A stretch of DNA of 64,000 nucleotides. It comes from Cruorifilaria tuberocauda (Eukaryota > Nematoda > Chromadorea > Rhabditida > Onchocercidae). Location: positions 124,001 to 188,000 of the forward strand of contig JABVXU010000016.1 of the NCBI GenBank assembly GCA_013365365.1, in the 5' to 3' direction. Positions 52,101 through 64,000 of this stretch are shown piece after piece. The notes under the pieces were generated by a model. The model worked only from the letters and a program-made list of their open reading frames with translations, had not been told where the DNA came from and made no database searches. Numbering within the stretch: the stretch's first letter is position 1; each line of letters opens with the position of its first letter. The position numbers were made by a program, and so were the translations under genes.

Positions 52101-53193
52101 CATTTTACTAAATTTGAATTTGATAGGTTATGCTAGAACAATAGCAATAAAGATTATATTGATTTATTCCAGATGACAGGGATTAATTTATCTCGGAATA
52201 AAGATATCATTAAATTGTGTGGGAGTTAAAAAGAAAAAAATCAAAATTAAGCATTGCACCTGTACCTTTTGTGTATTTGATAAATCTTAATTGGAAAAGT
52301 GAAAAAGTTTTATATATTATTGTTCAGTATTCCATCAATAAATCACTGAAGTTTTGTTCTTCGCGTCGAATTTCTCTAAGATAAAATGTCCGCAATTCAT
52401 CATTCTATTTCCCTGCTTACTTCGTTCTCAACTTAATTTATCTCTGCGGATATGATTACAGGTTAATTAGATTTTCAGGTAAAAAAAGCTTCCTTCTATG
52501 AATTGTAAAAGTGGTTAAGCTGAATTAATGAAAATTCAAATTAATAAACGATAACTAAGCCAGCAAATAGCTAATAAACAGCCACTGATCTATGTTTGCA
52601 TTCATTGATTTAATCTTACTTGTAGATAAATGTAAAAGTAAGACAATTTTATTGCTCACAGAGAAATAGAGATTTCCATTTTATATTGATTGAATAAAAG
52701 CATCCAACATGAAAATTTTAATTCAAGCAATCAGAGGGAGAAGGGCAGGCGGAAGGAGAGGATTTTAAATATTCTTCGACTGCAATTTCATGGTACTCAG
52801 CTGTAATCTTACTATTTAGCATTTTGAAAAATGCGTTAGAAAGTTTTCCTTGCTAAAAAGTATATCGAACTATTAAAATACGTCATAAATATCAATCACT
52901 GAATTGTAATAAAATCACAATTCTTAAATTTTTCAAGCTCAAACACTGTTACTGCGAAATAAATAAAAACAGTTCAAATTTTTTGAAATTTCAAACATTT
53001 ACCGAATTTTCACGAATATAAATTCCGATTCTTGAAATAATATATCGTTTATCGTGAAACATAAAAGTTACCTTCGTTTCACATAAAAAGAAAACAAAAA
53101 AGTACCATAAAGATATTGTGCGAAATATTTTGCAGGACAGTGCCGAATTTCCTTCAGCAATAAACTTTCATTCAATTCTTCTTCCTTCATCAT
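31148..53193 (-). CDS. Formin, INF2/FHDC1 (inverted formin) type
   Basis: Twenty-three exons on the minus strand: 53106-53193, 50806-50900, 50212-50371, 45893-45926, 39873-39982, 39614-39720, 38674-38805, 38256-38306, 38058-38151, 37152-37417, 36743-36809, 36298-36471, 36104-36204, 35659-35845, 35163-35341, 34796-34857, 34421-34544, 34014-34186, 33390-33544, 32922-33066, 32688-32825, 32508-32568 and 31148-32310. About 1,288 residues. N-terminal half: end of the DID/FH3 armadillo domain (LKFLNRLLEYSPNAIARIRI). FH1: poly-Pro runs near residues 305-335. FH2, about 365-735: QIQWTKIPVEKV, KRSFNVSIFLKQFK, FFGLERLNNLRAILPD, AEQFFLSLLTVSDY, IGNFLNANATFGNAAGFKL and YLAAYFCEDEKHFKIEECF. The tail of about 550 residues is basic and Ser/Thr-rich. 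Family role: nucleates and elongates actin filaments; INF2-group tails also bind microtubules (C. elegans EXC-6). All junctions fit except 34421/34186, one base out of frame. ATG at 53193 is the first usable start in that exon, but coding may begin further upstream. Confidence 0.9.
40040..40172. repeat. TAA/ATT-rich simple sequence
   Basis: Degenerate AATAAT/TTATTA triplet repeats over about 130 bases in a formin intron, partly self-complementary. Confidence 0.8.
49692..49727. repeat. Three degenerate 12-base repeats
   Basis: TTGATTGACGGA, TTGACTGGCTGA and TTGACCGACTGA follow head to tail in a formin intron. Confidence 0.7.
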
Positions 53194-54873
53194 TCTAACT
53201 GATCTTAAAACGCGCCGAATATAGAAAAGGCCTACTTTTCGTCATTGTAATATTGGAATAGTTAATCAATAACTAGTTGGTAGGGAATAAATATAGATAA
53301 ATTTGATAAGCATTTACGCTTTCCATCATACGATAATAGGAATAGTGATAGCAGTATAAGTTATTGTTGCTATTATTGTTATTTTGTGATTGTTGTAAAT
53401 AACGATTAGCTGCTGTAAATAAGATGAATTTAAAATGTGCGATAAAATTAGTTTCATTCGCGATAACACGAAGACAAATAGCTTTCTTGTTCTTCAAGTG
53501 CCGCTGCCTTTGTTGAAAATGAAAATAAAACCAAAGGAAGGAATAATAATGTCAAGAAATTTCGGGAAGTGAAGAAAAAACTTCTTATTACTTCATCTTT
53601 TTTTCATAAAAACACATTTCCGAAATTAGCTTTTGCACAAATTCACAAAGAGACAGACACGTACAGACACAGAAGACATAATTTGAATTGTAAAATTGTA
53701 CATTTTGATCAGTTCGTTAGAAACGGCATAGTGTTTCACTGATCAGATATGCATCCAATTAAAATGTTGTTTGAGTGGAGGAAGGAAATGGGACTTTTTT
53801 TGGCCTTACTTTATAAAACTATGAATACATATATTATTATAGCATATAGTTTTAAGAAATCTGGAATGAAGATTAATTAATTGCTAAAAATCAATCTATC
53901 GAATTGAATCAGTTCAAATCAGTTCAAAAAATGATACATTATGCGATTGAAACGAAATAAACCGTTAATGAAGATAAAAGTTTGTAAGATATGATTCAAA
54001 CATGCTTGTAGCTCTTCAAAAAAGTATAAAACCTTTAATGCAAAACTTAAAAAAACCGGAAAGTTTCTGGTAAATCCAAAAATTATGCCTGAATTTCAAT
54101 GAGCATTTTGTGACAAAACACTCATCGCCATGTTTCAATTTTCATTGTATATTTACAAAATACATTATGAATATTTATAAGGAAGTTTCAAATGCATTTA
54201 AAAAGGGTAGAATGAGTGGCGACCTCATCAATCTTGTAATCACACCATTGTTCCGATAAATCACTAAGGATTTGCGATCAGTTTTAATCTAAATTCATCT
54301 CTATCTCAATTTCTCTAAACCCGATAATCTAGATAAAATTCATAACAACCACAAGTAAGTTAGTGATTTGATTTAAAAATACATTAAAATTACGTTTCAA
54401 TTTTATTAATTCAATGTTGTTTGAATGGCGAAAGTACCGCATAAAGATTCAATTTATTAGTTGCTGTCTTCCGTTAATTTTCAACATATCAAATCATTTC
54501 ATTTATTACAATTCGTCTTTCTAGCGCTTTTTCTTAGATCGTAAATAAGCTTTTACCTAAATCATAACGGCATTTGTAATTCCGTTTTTTGAAAGGGAGA
54601 ACTTTTATTGGTCTAACTGTCATTTCGATTGAATTTGAATGTTCTTTTTTATATTACTGATGAATCTAAAATTTTCTTAAAATCATTTATCGTAAAAATT
54701 CAGTTTAATTTTTAGAAATTCATAATTTTAATTTTTATTGAAAAACGGCTTTAAGTTGAAGAAATGAAAGAGAATAGCAGAAATGATAAAAGTGTAAACG
54801 TCAAAATGGAGCCATTGTTTAGCTAAATCTAACATGCAGGTTTGTAGTTAACAGTAATTGTAAATATGTGAAT

Positions 54874-54945
54874 AGAAGGAGAGAGGGAGAGAGAGAGAGA
54901 AGTAGAAAGAGAAGTGGGACAGGGTGGGGAGAAAAAGAGAAGGAA
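54874..54945. repeat. Purine (GA/GGGA) tract
   Basis: About 70 bases of almost pure purine on the plus strand, including a GA run and a G-rich part. On the minus (gene) strand this is a long polypyrimidine tract, roughly 310 bases upstream of nothing obvious but inside the putative formin intron left of the 55183 exon. Confidence 0.8.
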
Positions 54946-55182
54946 TCAACAATAAAAGTTATATAGTGATTTTTAACAAAGATAAAGTTACAAAAAAAAG
55001 TGAAAACTGCTCCATGTTTTACTTTTTTGGAATTGGAATGCTTTTTTTGTTTGTTTCTCCAACTGGAAGTAACTATTATCAATTGTACAATCAGCGATTG
55101 GTTTAACTGAAATGATTAGTTAGCTAAGTGACAACTGACAGAGATAATTGAGGATACAGAAAAACTACTAGTAATTTATTAC

Positions 55183-55234
55183 CTTTTTCAACACATTTAC
55201 TCCAATATTCCAAATGGTACAAAGTGCTTCATGT
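55183..55234 (-). CDS. Candidate upstream formin exon
   Basis: Between a TTTTTTTAG acceptor and an AAG/GTAATA donor on the minus strand lies a 52-base open segment reading HEALCTIWNIGVNVLKK (one base completes the first codon; ends in phase 0). It resembles an armadillo-type helix of the DID (compare the C-x-R-A-x-x-N-x-x-x-G pattern of formin N-termini). I could not find the exon linking it in phase to 53193, so it is provisional. Confidence 0.4.
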
Positions 55235-55248
55235 CTAAAAAAAGGAAG

Positions 55249-55317
55249 ATTAAACGTGTAAAAAACAAAGCAATTGGCGCTAATAGCGCCAATTGCTTTG
55301 TTTTTTACACGTTTAAT
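55249..55317. repeat. Perfect 69-bp palindrome (34-bp arms, 1-base centre)
   Basis: 55249-55282 is the exact reverse complement of 55284-55317, with position 55283 as centre; the middle reads TTGGCGCTAATAGCGCCAA. Pairing stops abruptly on both sides. It ends 14 bases before the putative exon 55183-55234, touching its polypyrimidine tract. Could be a foldback or MITE-like element, a splicing-relevant hairpin, or an assembly artefact. Confidence 0.95.
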
Positions 55318-57810
55318 AATAGTTTCGGTTTTAGATAGTATTGTTTTTCATTTATTTAATTATAAATTTTTTAGCTTGAGTTGCGTGAAGTCTTCTTCTT
55401 AAGCGTTTGTCATTTGTGACAGAAAAATGATTCGATTGTATAAGCTCTAATCGAACTTTCATCAAAATAAGAAGAAAAAATCTCTTAAAATTCAAAAATA
55501 GGTTTATAATCATTTTTATATTATTGCTATAAATGATTAATACGAAATCGAATAGTTGAATAAGTGTTATTAAATTTGGTCAGGCCTACTAAAATAATGA
55601 TATTAAGCGAGTAGGCAACTTATCCCTTTTTCTTTTTTGAAGAACTATATTTAATAATTAATTTGAATAAGATTGTAATTTATAAAAGTTAAATTGTTAA
55701 TGCATACATTACAAATTATTCTAAATATCAAAACTGATTCTTGAATTAATACAATTTAAATTTCAATTAAAAAACTCAAAAGATTACAGGGAAAAAGGAA
55801 AGAAATAAGAAAAAAATTGTCAAATTATGATGTTATTCTAAGCAGCACAACTTATCGTAGGTTAAAACTTTTATAGGTATAATCAAATAAATTTGTGAAG
55901 TGTAAGTTGAGTAAAGCGTAACAGAAACCACTCCTTTCCTCTTTTTCGTCTCTCTTTTTCTCATTTTACCTTTATCCTGCAATACCTTTAAAGGAAGCGA
56001 TAAAAAGAGTATACATGGCTGACATTTAAAGGAGTGAATTTGTAAACTCTTGTCAGTTGATATGCTAAGAAATGGGAAAATTAATGATTTTTCTCCTATT
56101 TAATATTTAAATGCTCACGTTGAATTTCGCGGAAAAATTTAATGCCACTTTTGAAATTTTTAAGTAAAAAGTAGAATTCATAAAATAGCATAAAGATGTT
56201 TGCAAAATGTGTTTACCTATTATTTGAATGCGACTACTTTTCACTTGTTTATTGTTATTGTCATTTTCAAGGCATATTGCGATCAAATCAAGAAATGATC
56301 AATTTTCAGTTAAAAAAGCTTATGATCAGAAATAATTCAAGTAATAATTGATAAAGAGTATTTTTCTTTATTTGTTTAATTAATTGAAGACAATTCTTTT
56401 TAACAGCCAATCCATCAAATCTGAATGTATTTGCAATGAATTGTTTCCTGTTGGAATTTTGAATTTTTCTAGAATTTTTCATCTACAAATTACTTAGTAG
56501 AAATAAAAAGGAAAAATCATTGCTACCAGTTTGGCAAGAATTTGTGGAACGATTTATTAGAGAGAAGAAAAATACTTTTAACAAGGTTTAAATATTTCCT
56601 TTAATCTATTTCCTTTTGTTAGCAATTATTAGCAGCAGTTTGTAAGATGACAATTACTTTTGAAACAATACGTTCGGATTTAGTTTTATTTCAATTTTTT
56701 AAAATATTAAGAAAACATTTTGTTTACAAAAAATTTTTATTATTATTAAGTAAATTAATACTTAATTAATGGCACTGGTGAGAAAGTTTCAAAGTTTGCA
56801 TGCAGTTGATTATTCATATTCACAGGTCACTGAAATGATGCTTCAATAATAAACCTGATCGATGACGCTTTATTCTTGCAACATGCGGAAACCAATTATG
56901 AAATGAAGATAGTTAAATTGCCGCAAACAGGAAAATCAAAAAGTTAAGAGTTTACTCATTTTACTATTTTAAAAAGGGTCTTTCGGATCATGTCAGTTCT
57001 AGAGGTTATAATGCTTTTGATAGCACAGATAATCCGAGAATTATTAGGTAATAGAGGTACAATAATAAAAGATTCTATTTTTAGGAGAATCTGTTATCGA
57101 TTTGCTTTTCTAAAATAAGATTCAGACTTTGGAAAAAAGTAAAAAATGATTTGAAATTAGTGCATGCATAACCAATTTTTCTCTATCTAAAAAAGGAAAG
57201 GATTCATTAAAAAAGTAGAATGATTCAAAAATTGCTATCTGTTGCTGTCCAGTACTTGGAGAGAATTATCATTATCAATCTCAAGCAATTATTAACATTA
57301 TTTATACTTCATATGTGAAGAAAAGATGATTCTAAGAAAAGTAATTATACTTGTTGTAGTGTGCAAAGTAAAAATGCATTTATCGAAAAATCTCATTCCC
57401 GAATATTTTTTAAGAATAGAAGTTAATAGAAATTGGATAAATTTGGATAATATCAAATATTTCATATTAATTAGTAACTATTTAGATGTGAATAATCTGA
57501 GTAGACAATAAGTGGCATCAAACAAAGGTGCTATATTAGAGACAGATTATCGAACAGAAAAAATTTGTTGTAAAATAGCTTATAATTAAATGACCATAAA
57601 AACGAATTGAATAAAATTGATCTTACTGAAGATTGAATTGTTCGAGAAGAGTTTTGTTGAAACAGCTAAATTATTTTCTCATACCTTGCCTGTAACTATT
57701 CTTTCTTCATGAAAAGAATGAATGAATTTGCCGAAAACTAATATAAATTCAGAGAAATGTCGAGTTGTTTGAAGAGTTGGAAAAGAAAGATGTGCGATCG
57801 CACAGTCCAC

Positions 57811-57847
57811 CTATTGATATGTGGCGGAGATGGATTTGCATGATGGC
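57811..57847 (-). CDS. Candidate short upstream formin exon
   Basis: A 37-base segment between TAAATTAG and AG/GTGGAC on the minus strand, reading HHANPSPPHIN. Its phase (1 in, 2 out) links exactly 58109 to 55234. Too short to rest on its own. Confidence 0.2.
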
Positions 57848-58108
57848 CTAATTTACCTCTAATTTCCTTTTCTTTTTAAGCTTTAACAATTTTGTTCGTT
57901 TTATTCTTTAACATCTAAAAAAAGTATGAAATCAAAGACTTATCCAAAATCATCTATCAAAATGGCTAATCAAATATCGTAATTTATATTATATATACTA
58001 ATGTTAAAATAGATAATATACTGTCTTGACTATAGTTTTATTGAAATAAATCAAGCTAATTTCTTACGTAGCACAAGAATAAACCATTGCTATATTATCA
58101 CAACTTAC

Positions 58109-58214
58109 CACTTATATGAAAACGAAATATTCCAATTTTCTTTGACAGAATAACAGTACTTTTAGTTTGCCTGGAGTAGCAATTGCGACAGTCGACATAA
58201 GTGAGTGATGCCAT
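58109..58214 (-). CDS. Candidate first coding exon (possibly of the formin)
   Basis: ATG at 58214, five bases after a GAATTAG acceptor-like site, opens MASLTYVDCRNCYSRQTKST and continues to FRFHIS before a GTAAGT donor at 58108. Phase 1 out. No domain recognised. It may be the formin start, an isoform, or chance. Confidence 0.25.
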
Positions 58215-59149
58215 TTCTCCTAATTCCTACTTCTTCAATTTCTAGTCATCTAAGTTCAACTTTTAAACTTGCGAATGCACCTATGAATTGAAAAAGTAGA
58301 ACCAGAAGAATTCGGAATAGAATACCTCTCATGAATCGATCCTCTTGGTACCTTTCCTGGTGAATGATATCATAAGCAATTATGAAATATTATCGGTTAT
58401 GATTGAAAAATAGTAATTTCTTTAATTGGATAACTATAATTTATGAGCATCGCAATAATTGTTATTGCATTTAAAGAAGCAGGAAGAAGAGAATCAAATT
58501 CTTTTCTTCAAACAAAGAAAATATTAGCAGAAGGGGTTCTTGAAAAATTGTTGGAAAGAGATTACTTAGCTCAGAAATTATATGTGTACAACGAAAGCTA
58601 ATTCAAAATAGGAAACTGAATTCCGAAAATTTTTATCAATTCTAAACTACACGTAGAAAAAGGCGCAAAACTTAATTCACTTTTTGAGAATTGTAGGCTA
58701 TAAACCAACGTTAATAACGGTGATAATATTTAGAATGATGAAAATATTCAATTTACCTTTTTATATTTTTTTTTTATCTGAGAAAGAAATAATATGGCGC
58801 TAAATTATCGAATTGTTCTTACACCTGCTGGAAATGTTTATCATAATCCTCAAGTGGTCGTTTTCTCGACAGATCAAATAATCATTAATCTATCTCAAAA
58901 TCTAAAAACTTACCAATAGAAAGTTTAACAGTATAAAAATAAAAGTCAAAACTAGAGATTAATAATAACAAACATTAAATTTATAAATGAAATGAAACAG
59001 TGAAAGCTTTCATTTCTCTTTTCTGAACATTTAAGCGTGCGATTGTTGAAAATTGGAGAAGAGATGGAAAGAATGCAATTTCCCCTCGAACAGATCGATT
59101 TCCTTCGGCGCATTTTGAAACCATTTTGTACTGTGATACAAATAAAGTG

Positions 59150-59195
59150 GCATGCATGCATGAATGTGTTTTTAAATGCATGTCGTGCATGCATT
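59150..59195. promoter_or_regulatory. Cluster of GCATGC/TGCATG motifs
   Basis: TGCATG occurs at 59153, 59157, 59177 and 59186 within 40 bases, mostly as palindromic GCATGC, so present on both strands. TGCATG is the RBFOX/FOX-1 RNA-binding site, and GCATGC is common in nematode regulatory DNA. Function here is unproven. Confidence 0.4.
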
Positions 59196-62100
59196 TTCGA
59201 TTTCATTCATTTTCATGTATAAACATGCACATAGTCAATGCAAAACGTGTATGCACGTGTCAATCGCTGTTTTTGATTAAATAACTGTCAATTGATGGAT
59301 TATTTTGAATGGGAAAAGATTTTAGCAAAAATTATCAAATCATTTTCAGAGAAAAGTATATACCAACTAGCCACATTTCAGACAAATTATATAAGCGATT
59401 TCTCTTTTTCCGGAAAAAGATCCTCTCAGAGCCAGGATGAAAGAAGAATTGCTGACCACTGCCCATTGGAGGATTAAATTTGAATAGTTATATAAAATTA
59501 TGACAGTAGATTCTCATGTTGCGAATTTTGTATTTTTAATAACTTTTTTTGCAAGCACCAATTATGATAAAGTACTTAAAATTACTCCTATCAAAATATT
59601 CCTGCTAATTAAGTTCGCATTTTTATTTTGATATTTTAAAATATGGAATTTAATAAATTGAAATTTATAATGTGCAATTCCTAAAATGTAACTTAAGAAA
59701 TGGAAAATTTAACCAACAAATGACTGGAGTACTATCCTATAGCATACACGATATTGGGATTAGAGCTAATTTCATTTTAATCTCAGGAAGCTTTTTTCAA
59801 ACATAAATAGATTTTGTTTGACGGAAGTAAAATATCGAATTCTTTTTTAATAAAAATTCATAGAATGGTAAGCTTGAATGCATGAAAAAAATTCGAATTT
59901 TTGGAATTTTTTATCCTAAAAGTGCGCCATTACGGTGATTGTTCAGAGATCTGTCCTACAAATAACGTAAACGAGCGCACGACTTTAAGATAGTAGCAGA
60001 TATTGCAAAGATTTTTAAATCAGATAAGGTGAAAACTGCTTCTGCATACAATTTTACAATTACATGATATGTTAATGGCCTTACGGGCATTTGTATTGTC
60101 GAATTCTCGGGCCGAGAATTGTTGAAACTTTGAGATATCTTCACCGTCACGAAATGAATAAAGATGAATTGCAATAGAAGAGAGTTATTGCCTCTAACTA
60201 AATGAATTATCACCGATTAATATTTCACTGTTTTTCACTGGCTGGTTAGTATTTCACTATTTATTTAAAAAACTTCAAAAAATTTAAACATCTAACAACA
60301 AACTAAAAATAATCCAAGGACAAAAAAAACACAAAAAGTTGGATTTGATGTGAATGATATGCCAGCGCCAAAATGGATAACGATTTAATTAATGTTATTA
60401 CAGCTTAATCATCCAGCAAATTTGATAAGTATCTCATATCGAGGACTGAGATTGCTTGAAATTCGATGCGAAATATTTTTCATCTGTTACTTCTGCTAAA
60501 CAGTCTAACTGAATTCAATGAAGGAATATTAATAAAAGTTTGTTTGAAATGATTGTAAATGGTATTAGCATCATTTCAAAACCGCAAACATTTTTTATGT
60601 GTGTAAACAGTACAAGAAAGCAATGCTATTTGGCTTTCTCAAATGCCTCTTGACGATCGCAGTTAAATTCATATCGTTGACATGAAATCGCTGTACCGAT
60701 CGTTTTTATGTATGATATTGTAGATGTTCTTTTAGACTGCTCCTTAATCATGCTTTTGCTAAATATACTGAATGCACTTTTGCATAGATTCTATTTGAAC
60801 AAAAGTTTTGAGATGTTCACTTATGAGGTTGGTTTTTCCCACAGTTATTAACATGAAGGCAGAGGAGAAGCAAGAGATCACTAAGCGGATTATTGCCAAA
60901 GACTGTTCTGTGATTTTATGCTGGTTTTTTCACATTCGTAAACAGCCATTTCCCGAAACAGTCTTTCCAACTTCACAATGTCGTTTATCAGAAACTGGAA
61001 ATAATTTTATGACACTAAATTATATCTAAATATACCTGAATTTTTAATATTTATATTGAGGAAATTGTTTAGTGAAGTTTTGATTATTCCTTTATTATGC
61101 GATTCTAAAGTTATGACCAAGTAATCTATAGCTCTTTGCTTATGATTAATTTTCTTTATTATGTGATCAACTGTTTATTCACTATCATCAATGCTCACTG
61201 ATCACTGCCCAACTCAAAATGAATGTATAACGTCTCACTTATTACTTGGATCTGATTGGTCATCAGCATTCTTCAAAACTAAAACTATTTTAACAATCGA
61301 TTTAAAATATTCTGCTGGATCAATAATCGAAACGATCAATCTAGTGATCGGCTCAATTGAAAATATAACAACGTCAAAAAGAATAAACTTTTTCATAAAA
61401 TAATAAAATTTTACCACAGTTGGACTGCGCCAACTAAAACTCTTTCAAATGACAAATGTTCGCAGTACCTCCTAATTGTTTATCTAATCCATTAATTTGT
61501 TTCTAATGGATTCAACAAATGACAAATCAAAACTTAATTTCAGTAACGGAAGAGTGAAAATAAATCGGTTTCATGTACAAAACTATGGTTCAAAATCATG
61601 TGATGAATCAGTTTGGCAAATGTTCACATTGGTATTTTCGAAATGGTGCAAAATATGTGGTACCAGTGATATGTCGCACATCAAACATTATCGTAGAGGG
61701 TTGCTAATAATGCTTTTAAGCTAAACATTAATTTCATACTTGCTGAGTTGATACGCTGCAATCTTGCGCCTCAATTTTTTGTATAATTTATAATTATTAA
61801 ATTCAAATGACATAATTGGCAAAGCATAGGAATATATGATCTTGGAATTGTTACCTATCAATTCAGCAATAGGAATTCAGAAAAACTTCTGACCATTAAA
61901 GATGAAGTCAAGCATACATGCAGAACAAATATGAATAATTTCATTCAGATTGTCAAAATTATGCAGTCAACAAGGCTCAGAAGTTTGAAATGCTGTCCAA
62001 TACTAAAGTTGACCAGAAGAACGATAATTGCCGGTTTAATCCACTTTTATTCTTCCTGACACAGTCAAATTTTCAACCAAATGTTGGTGTGTGTAAGATT

Positions 62101-62750
62101 ATTTATTTCTTTATTCATTTGATCAAAAATATTCTTCACAAATTATTTATTTGGTCAAAAATTCCTCAATTAACGACCGAAAAGTTTTGCACCGAAAAGT
62201 ATCAAAACCTCAAAGTATGGATTTTACCTCCCGACAGTCAGAAAAAATTTGCCAATTCCCCAATATTTCCTTAATTCTTCCATAATGACGAGGAACGATA
62301 ATCCATAATGACATGGAACGGAAAAAACGACGAAGTTTGTAGGAAAGTTCGTATAAATTCACAAAACATTTAAAACTATTAAGAAAATTTGAAAATTCCG
62401 AATATCTTTGAAGATTTTTTTGTTGGGCGTCTAAATTATGATAAAATAGAGTCCACTCCTTGACTATTACAGTAAATATTATTTTACATTTCACTTTCCG
62501 ACGCTCAGAAATGATTATCCTCCTCAATTCAACAAGCTTCTACCGAGAAAGAGTAGTTTTTTTTTCATCGCTGTGTTTGTTTTCATCATCACGCGTGAAG
62601 GCGGATGGCCGCGTTTATGCCACTAACGAAATCAAAATTCTTTGTCAAATAGTTTAAAGTTTGAATATTGATAATTGAATATATGACGATCTTTTTGATC
62701 AATAAGTCGAGAATGAACGAATCAAATACAAATTGATAGTTATATAACGC

Positions 62751-62792
62751 AAATTACAATAAAAGAAAGTGGAAATTACAATAAAAGAAAGA
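62751..62792. repeat. 22-base tandem duplication
   Basis: AAATTACAATAAAAGAAAG followed by TGG is repeated head to tail, second copy with a 4-base GAAA expansion. Confidence 0.85.
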
Positions 62793-64000
62793 AAGTGGAT
62801 AATTATCATTAAAGCTATCGTAATGTTTTGCTAAAACACATCAATAATCCTAAAGAAACTTTTTAAAGTATGGATATTTCAAACTTTTGCTGAAGTCTTG
62901 AAGAACTTAACTAAGAAAAATCCTTGAAGCCTATGTTCATCATTCAATACTTTCTTTCCTATTTAATTCACTAGAGAGAATTACAAATGAATTTAAGCAG
63001 GTTTCTTCACACATATGACTCCAAGAATTAAAGCATTTACAAATTTTACCCGCATTTAATAATTTTACTAAATTGAAAGATTATGGAAATAAAATATGAA
63101 TTTATATGGACAATCAACAATAATGGTTTTCTGAAACTGAACGTCAACCATCTTTAAACTTAGAAATTTCTTATAATTCTGCATTGCACTGAGTAGGTGA
63201 TCGAAAATACCTACCTGAATTCGCCATGTCAGTTGAAGCAATTCTACAATAGCTTTTTCATGAAACTAGAACTTCTTTACTAACTTGTAACTCATTACTC
63301 CGACAATTTAGGATTCTGTTTCGAAAGATTTTTTTGATAATTTCAAAAAATAAAACCTTAAAACTCAATTCGAACCAAATTTTAAAAATACTCGATATGT
63401 TGGCACAAAATATCATAAAAACAAACAAAGCAAATTCATTTTAATTATCACGTTTCGCAAAAATCAGAAAAAAAAATTAAAAGATAAAAATATACAAGTA
63501 AAGCCAGAGATGAAGATAAGATATCAACTATGAAATTTTGGAAATTCGTCTGAAATTCCCGAAAGTAGAAATCAATAAATAACGCTGCCTTGTTGTAACA
63601 AAAAACAAACGGGAAACTGAAAACTGGAATATACTATTGATAGCAAATTATAGAGGATTTCGTATAAAATTACACGGAAAGAGAAATATGCAACCAAAAG
63701 TTTGAAAAGTTTTTCAAAACCACAATACGTGTACAAAGAAATCACAAAATGATTGTTATCAATGGTCATTTCATCTCGATGAAAAGACGAGGATGATAAC
63801 AACTCACTGAGCGATTCATCCTCCGCTTGCAACCACCGTCGTCCAGAGATTTAAGATATAAAATAATTCTCCGAAGCATACATCTATCTCATCTCCAAGT
63901 ACCACATAAACCCAACCTTTTCTTCTCTTTAGAAGGATGCATAGACAGGCAAGATCAAACGTAGTGCCATTCTACATTTACACCTGTGATTTTTAATTTC

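Larger units (their letters stand above)
39983..53105 (-). other. Giant introns of the formin gene
   Basis: Three introns of about 5.9, 4.3 and 2.2 kb (39983-45892, 45927-50211, 50901-53105) separate the 5' exons. I found no nested gene with consistent splice phase. Open frames such as 44029-44211 and 46460-46681 on the plus strand have no recognisable domain and are treated as chance. Confidence 0.6.
58215..64000. other. Right-hand region without a firm gene
   Basis: A+T-rich DNA. Two plus-strand open frames look mildly protein-like: 60853-61029 (58 aa, start MKAEEKQEITKRIIAKDC, after a TTTTTCCCACAG acceptor) and 61506-61724 (72 aa, with WCKICGTSD). I recognise neither. A 29-base minus-strand segment at 63211-63239 between splice-like sites could read LLQLTWRIQ, but is too short to call. 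Sequence near 63800 may hold an exon of a gene extending right. Confidence 0.4.

Noticed and set aside
58150..58205. Plus-strand mini-exon between TTTTAG and GTGAGT
   Set aside because: Overlaps the more coherent minus-strand candidate exon 58109-58214 and has no partners in phase.
1..64000. CRISPR arrays, bacterial operons, phage or endosymbiont (Wolbachia) insertions
   Set aside because: No regularly spaced repeats, no prokaryote-type dense coding and no bacterial protein families seen; the window is intron-rich nematode nuclear DNA.

Overview
This window looks like nuclear DNA of a nematode, most likely a filarial or other clade III species. It is strongly A+T-rich, its genes have many small exons separated by introns of a few hundred bases to several kilobases, splice sites are nematode-like (several TTTCAG-type acceptors, with the start codon only a few bases after an acceptor in two genes, as in spliced-leader trans-splicing), and the proteins match C. 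elegans and human families over their whole length. The species cannot be fixed from the sequence alone. I traced gene models by hand, checking reading phase at every junction.

Layout. 1-1628 (minus): N-terminal exons of a GRK2-type G-protein-coupled receptor kinase running off the left edge. 1.7-9.9 kb: long A+T-rich intergenic stretch with simple repeats, a 39-bp tandem duplication and one compact structured element near 8.4 kb. 10024-18156 (plus): a complete 17-exon exostosin-like 3 / RIB-2 gene (868 aa) for heparan sulfate synthesis. Its intron 12 carries a second gene on the same strand: a GC-richer block at about 15600-15890 that I identify as the RNase MRP RNA. 20095-26006 (minus): a complete 14-exon 4E-T / IFET-1 translational repressor (916 aa), convergent with rib-2. 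27621-29266 (plus): the 4-exon ribosomal protein eS1 (RPS3A / rps-1), divergent from 4E-T. 31148 to at least 53193 (minus): an INF2/FHDC1-type formin of about 1,290 aa with very long 5' introns; three possible further 5' exons lie at 55.2, 57.8 and 58.1-58.2 kb. 58.2-64 kb: no firm gene.

Biology. The genes are unrelated housekeeping and developmental functions: receptor desensitisation, heparan sulfate synthesis, mRNA repression, ribosome structure, actin/microtubule organisation and rRNA processing. No operon is evident. The most valuable item is the intronic RNase MRP RNA. Next are a perfect 69-bp palindrome directly beside a putative formin exon, a GC-AG intron in grk-2, a start-stop overlapping uORF in rib-2, and one formin FH2 junction that cannot be joined in frame with ordinary GT-AG splice sites unless a tiny or unusual exon is used.
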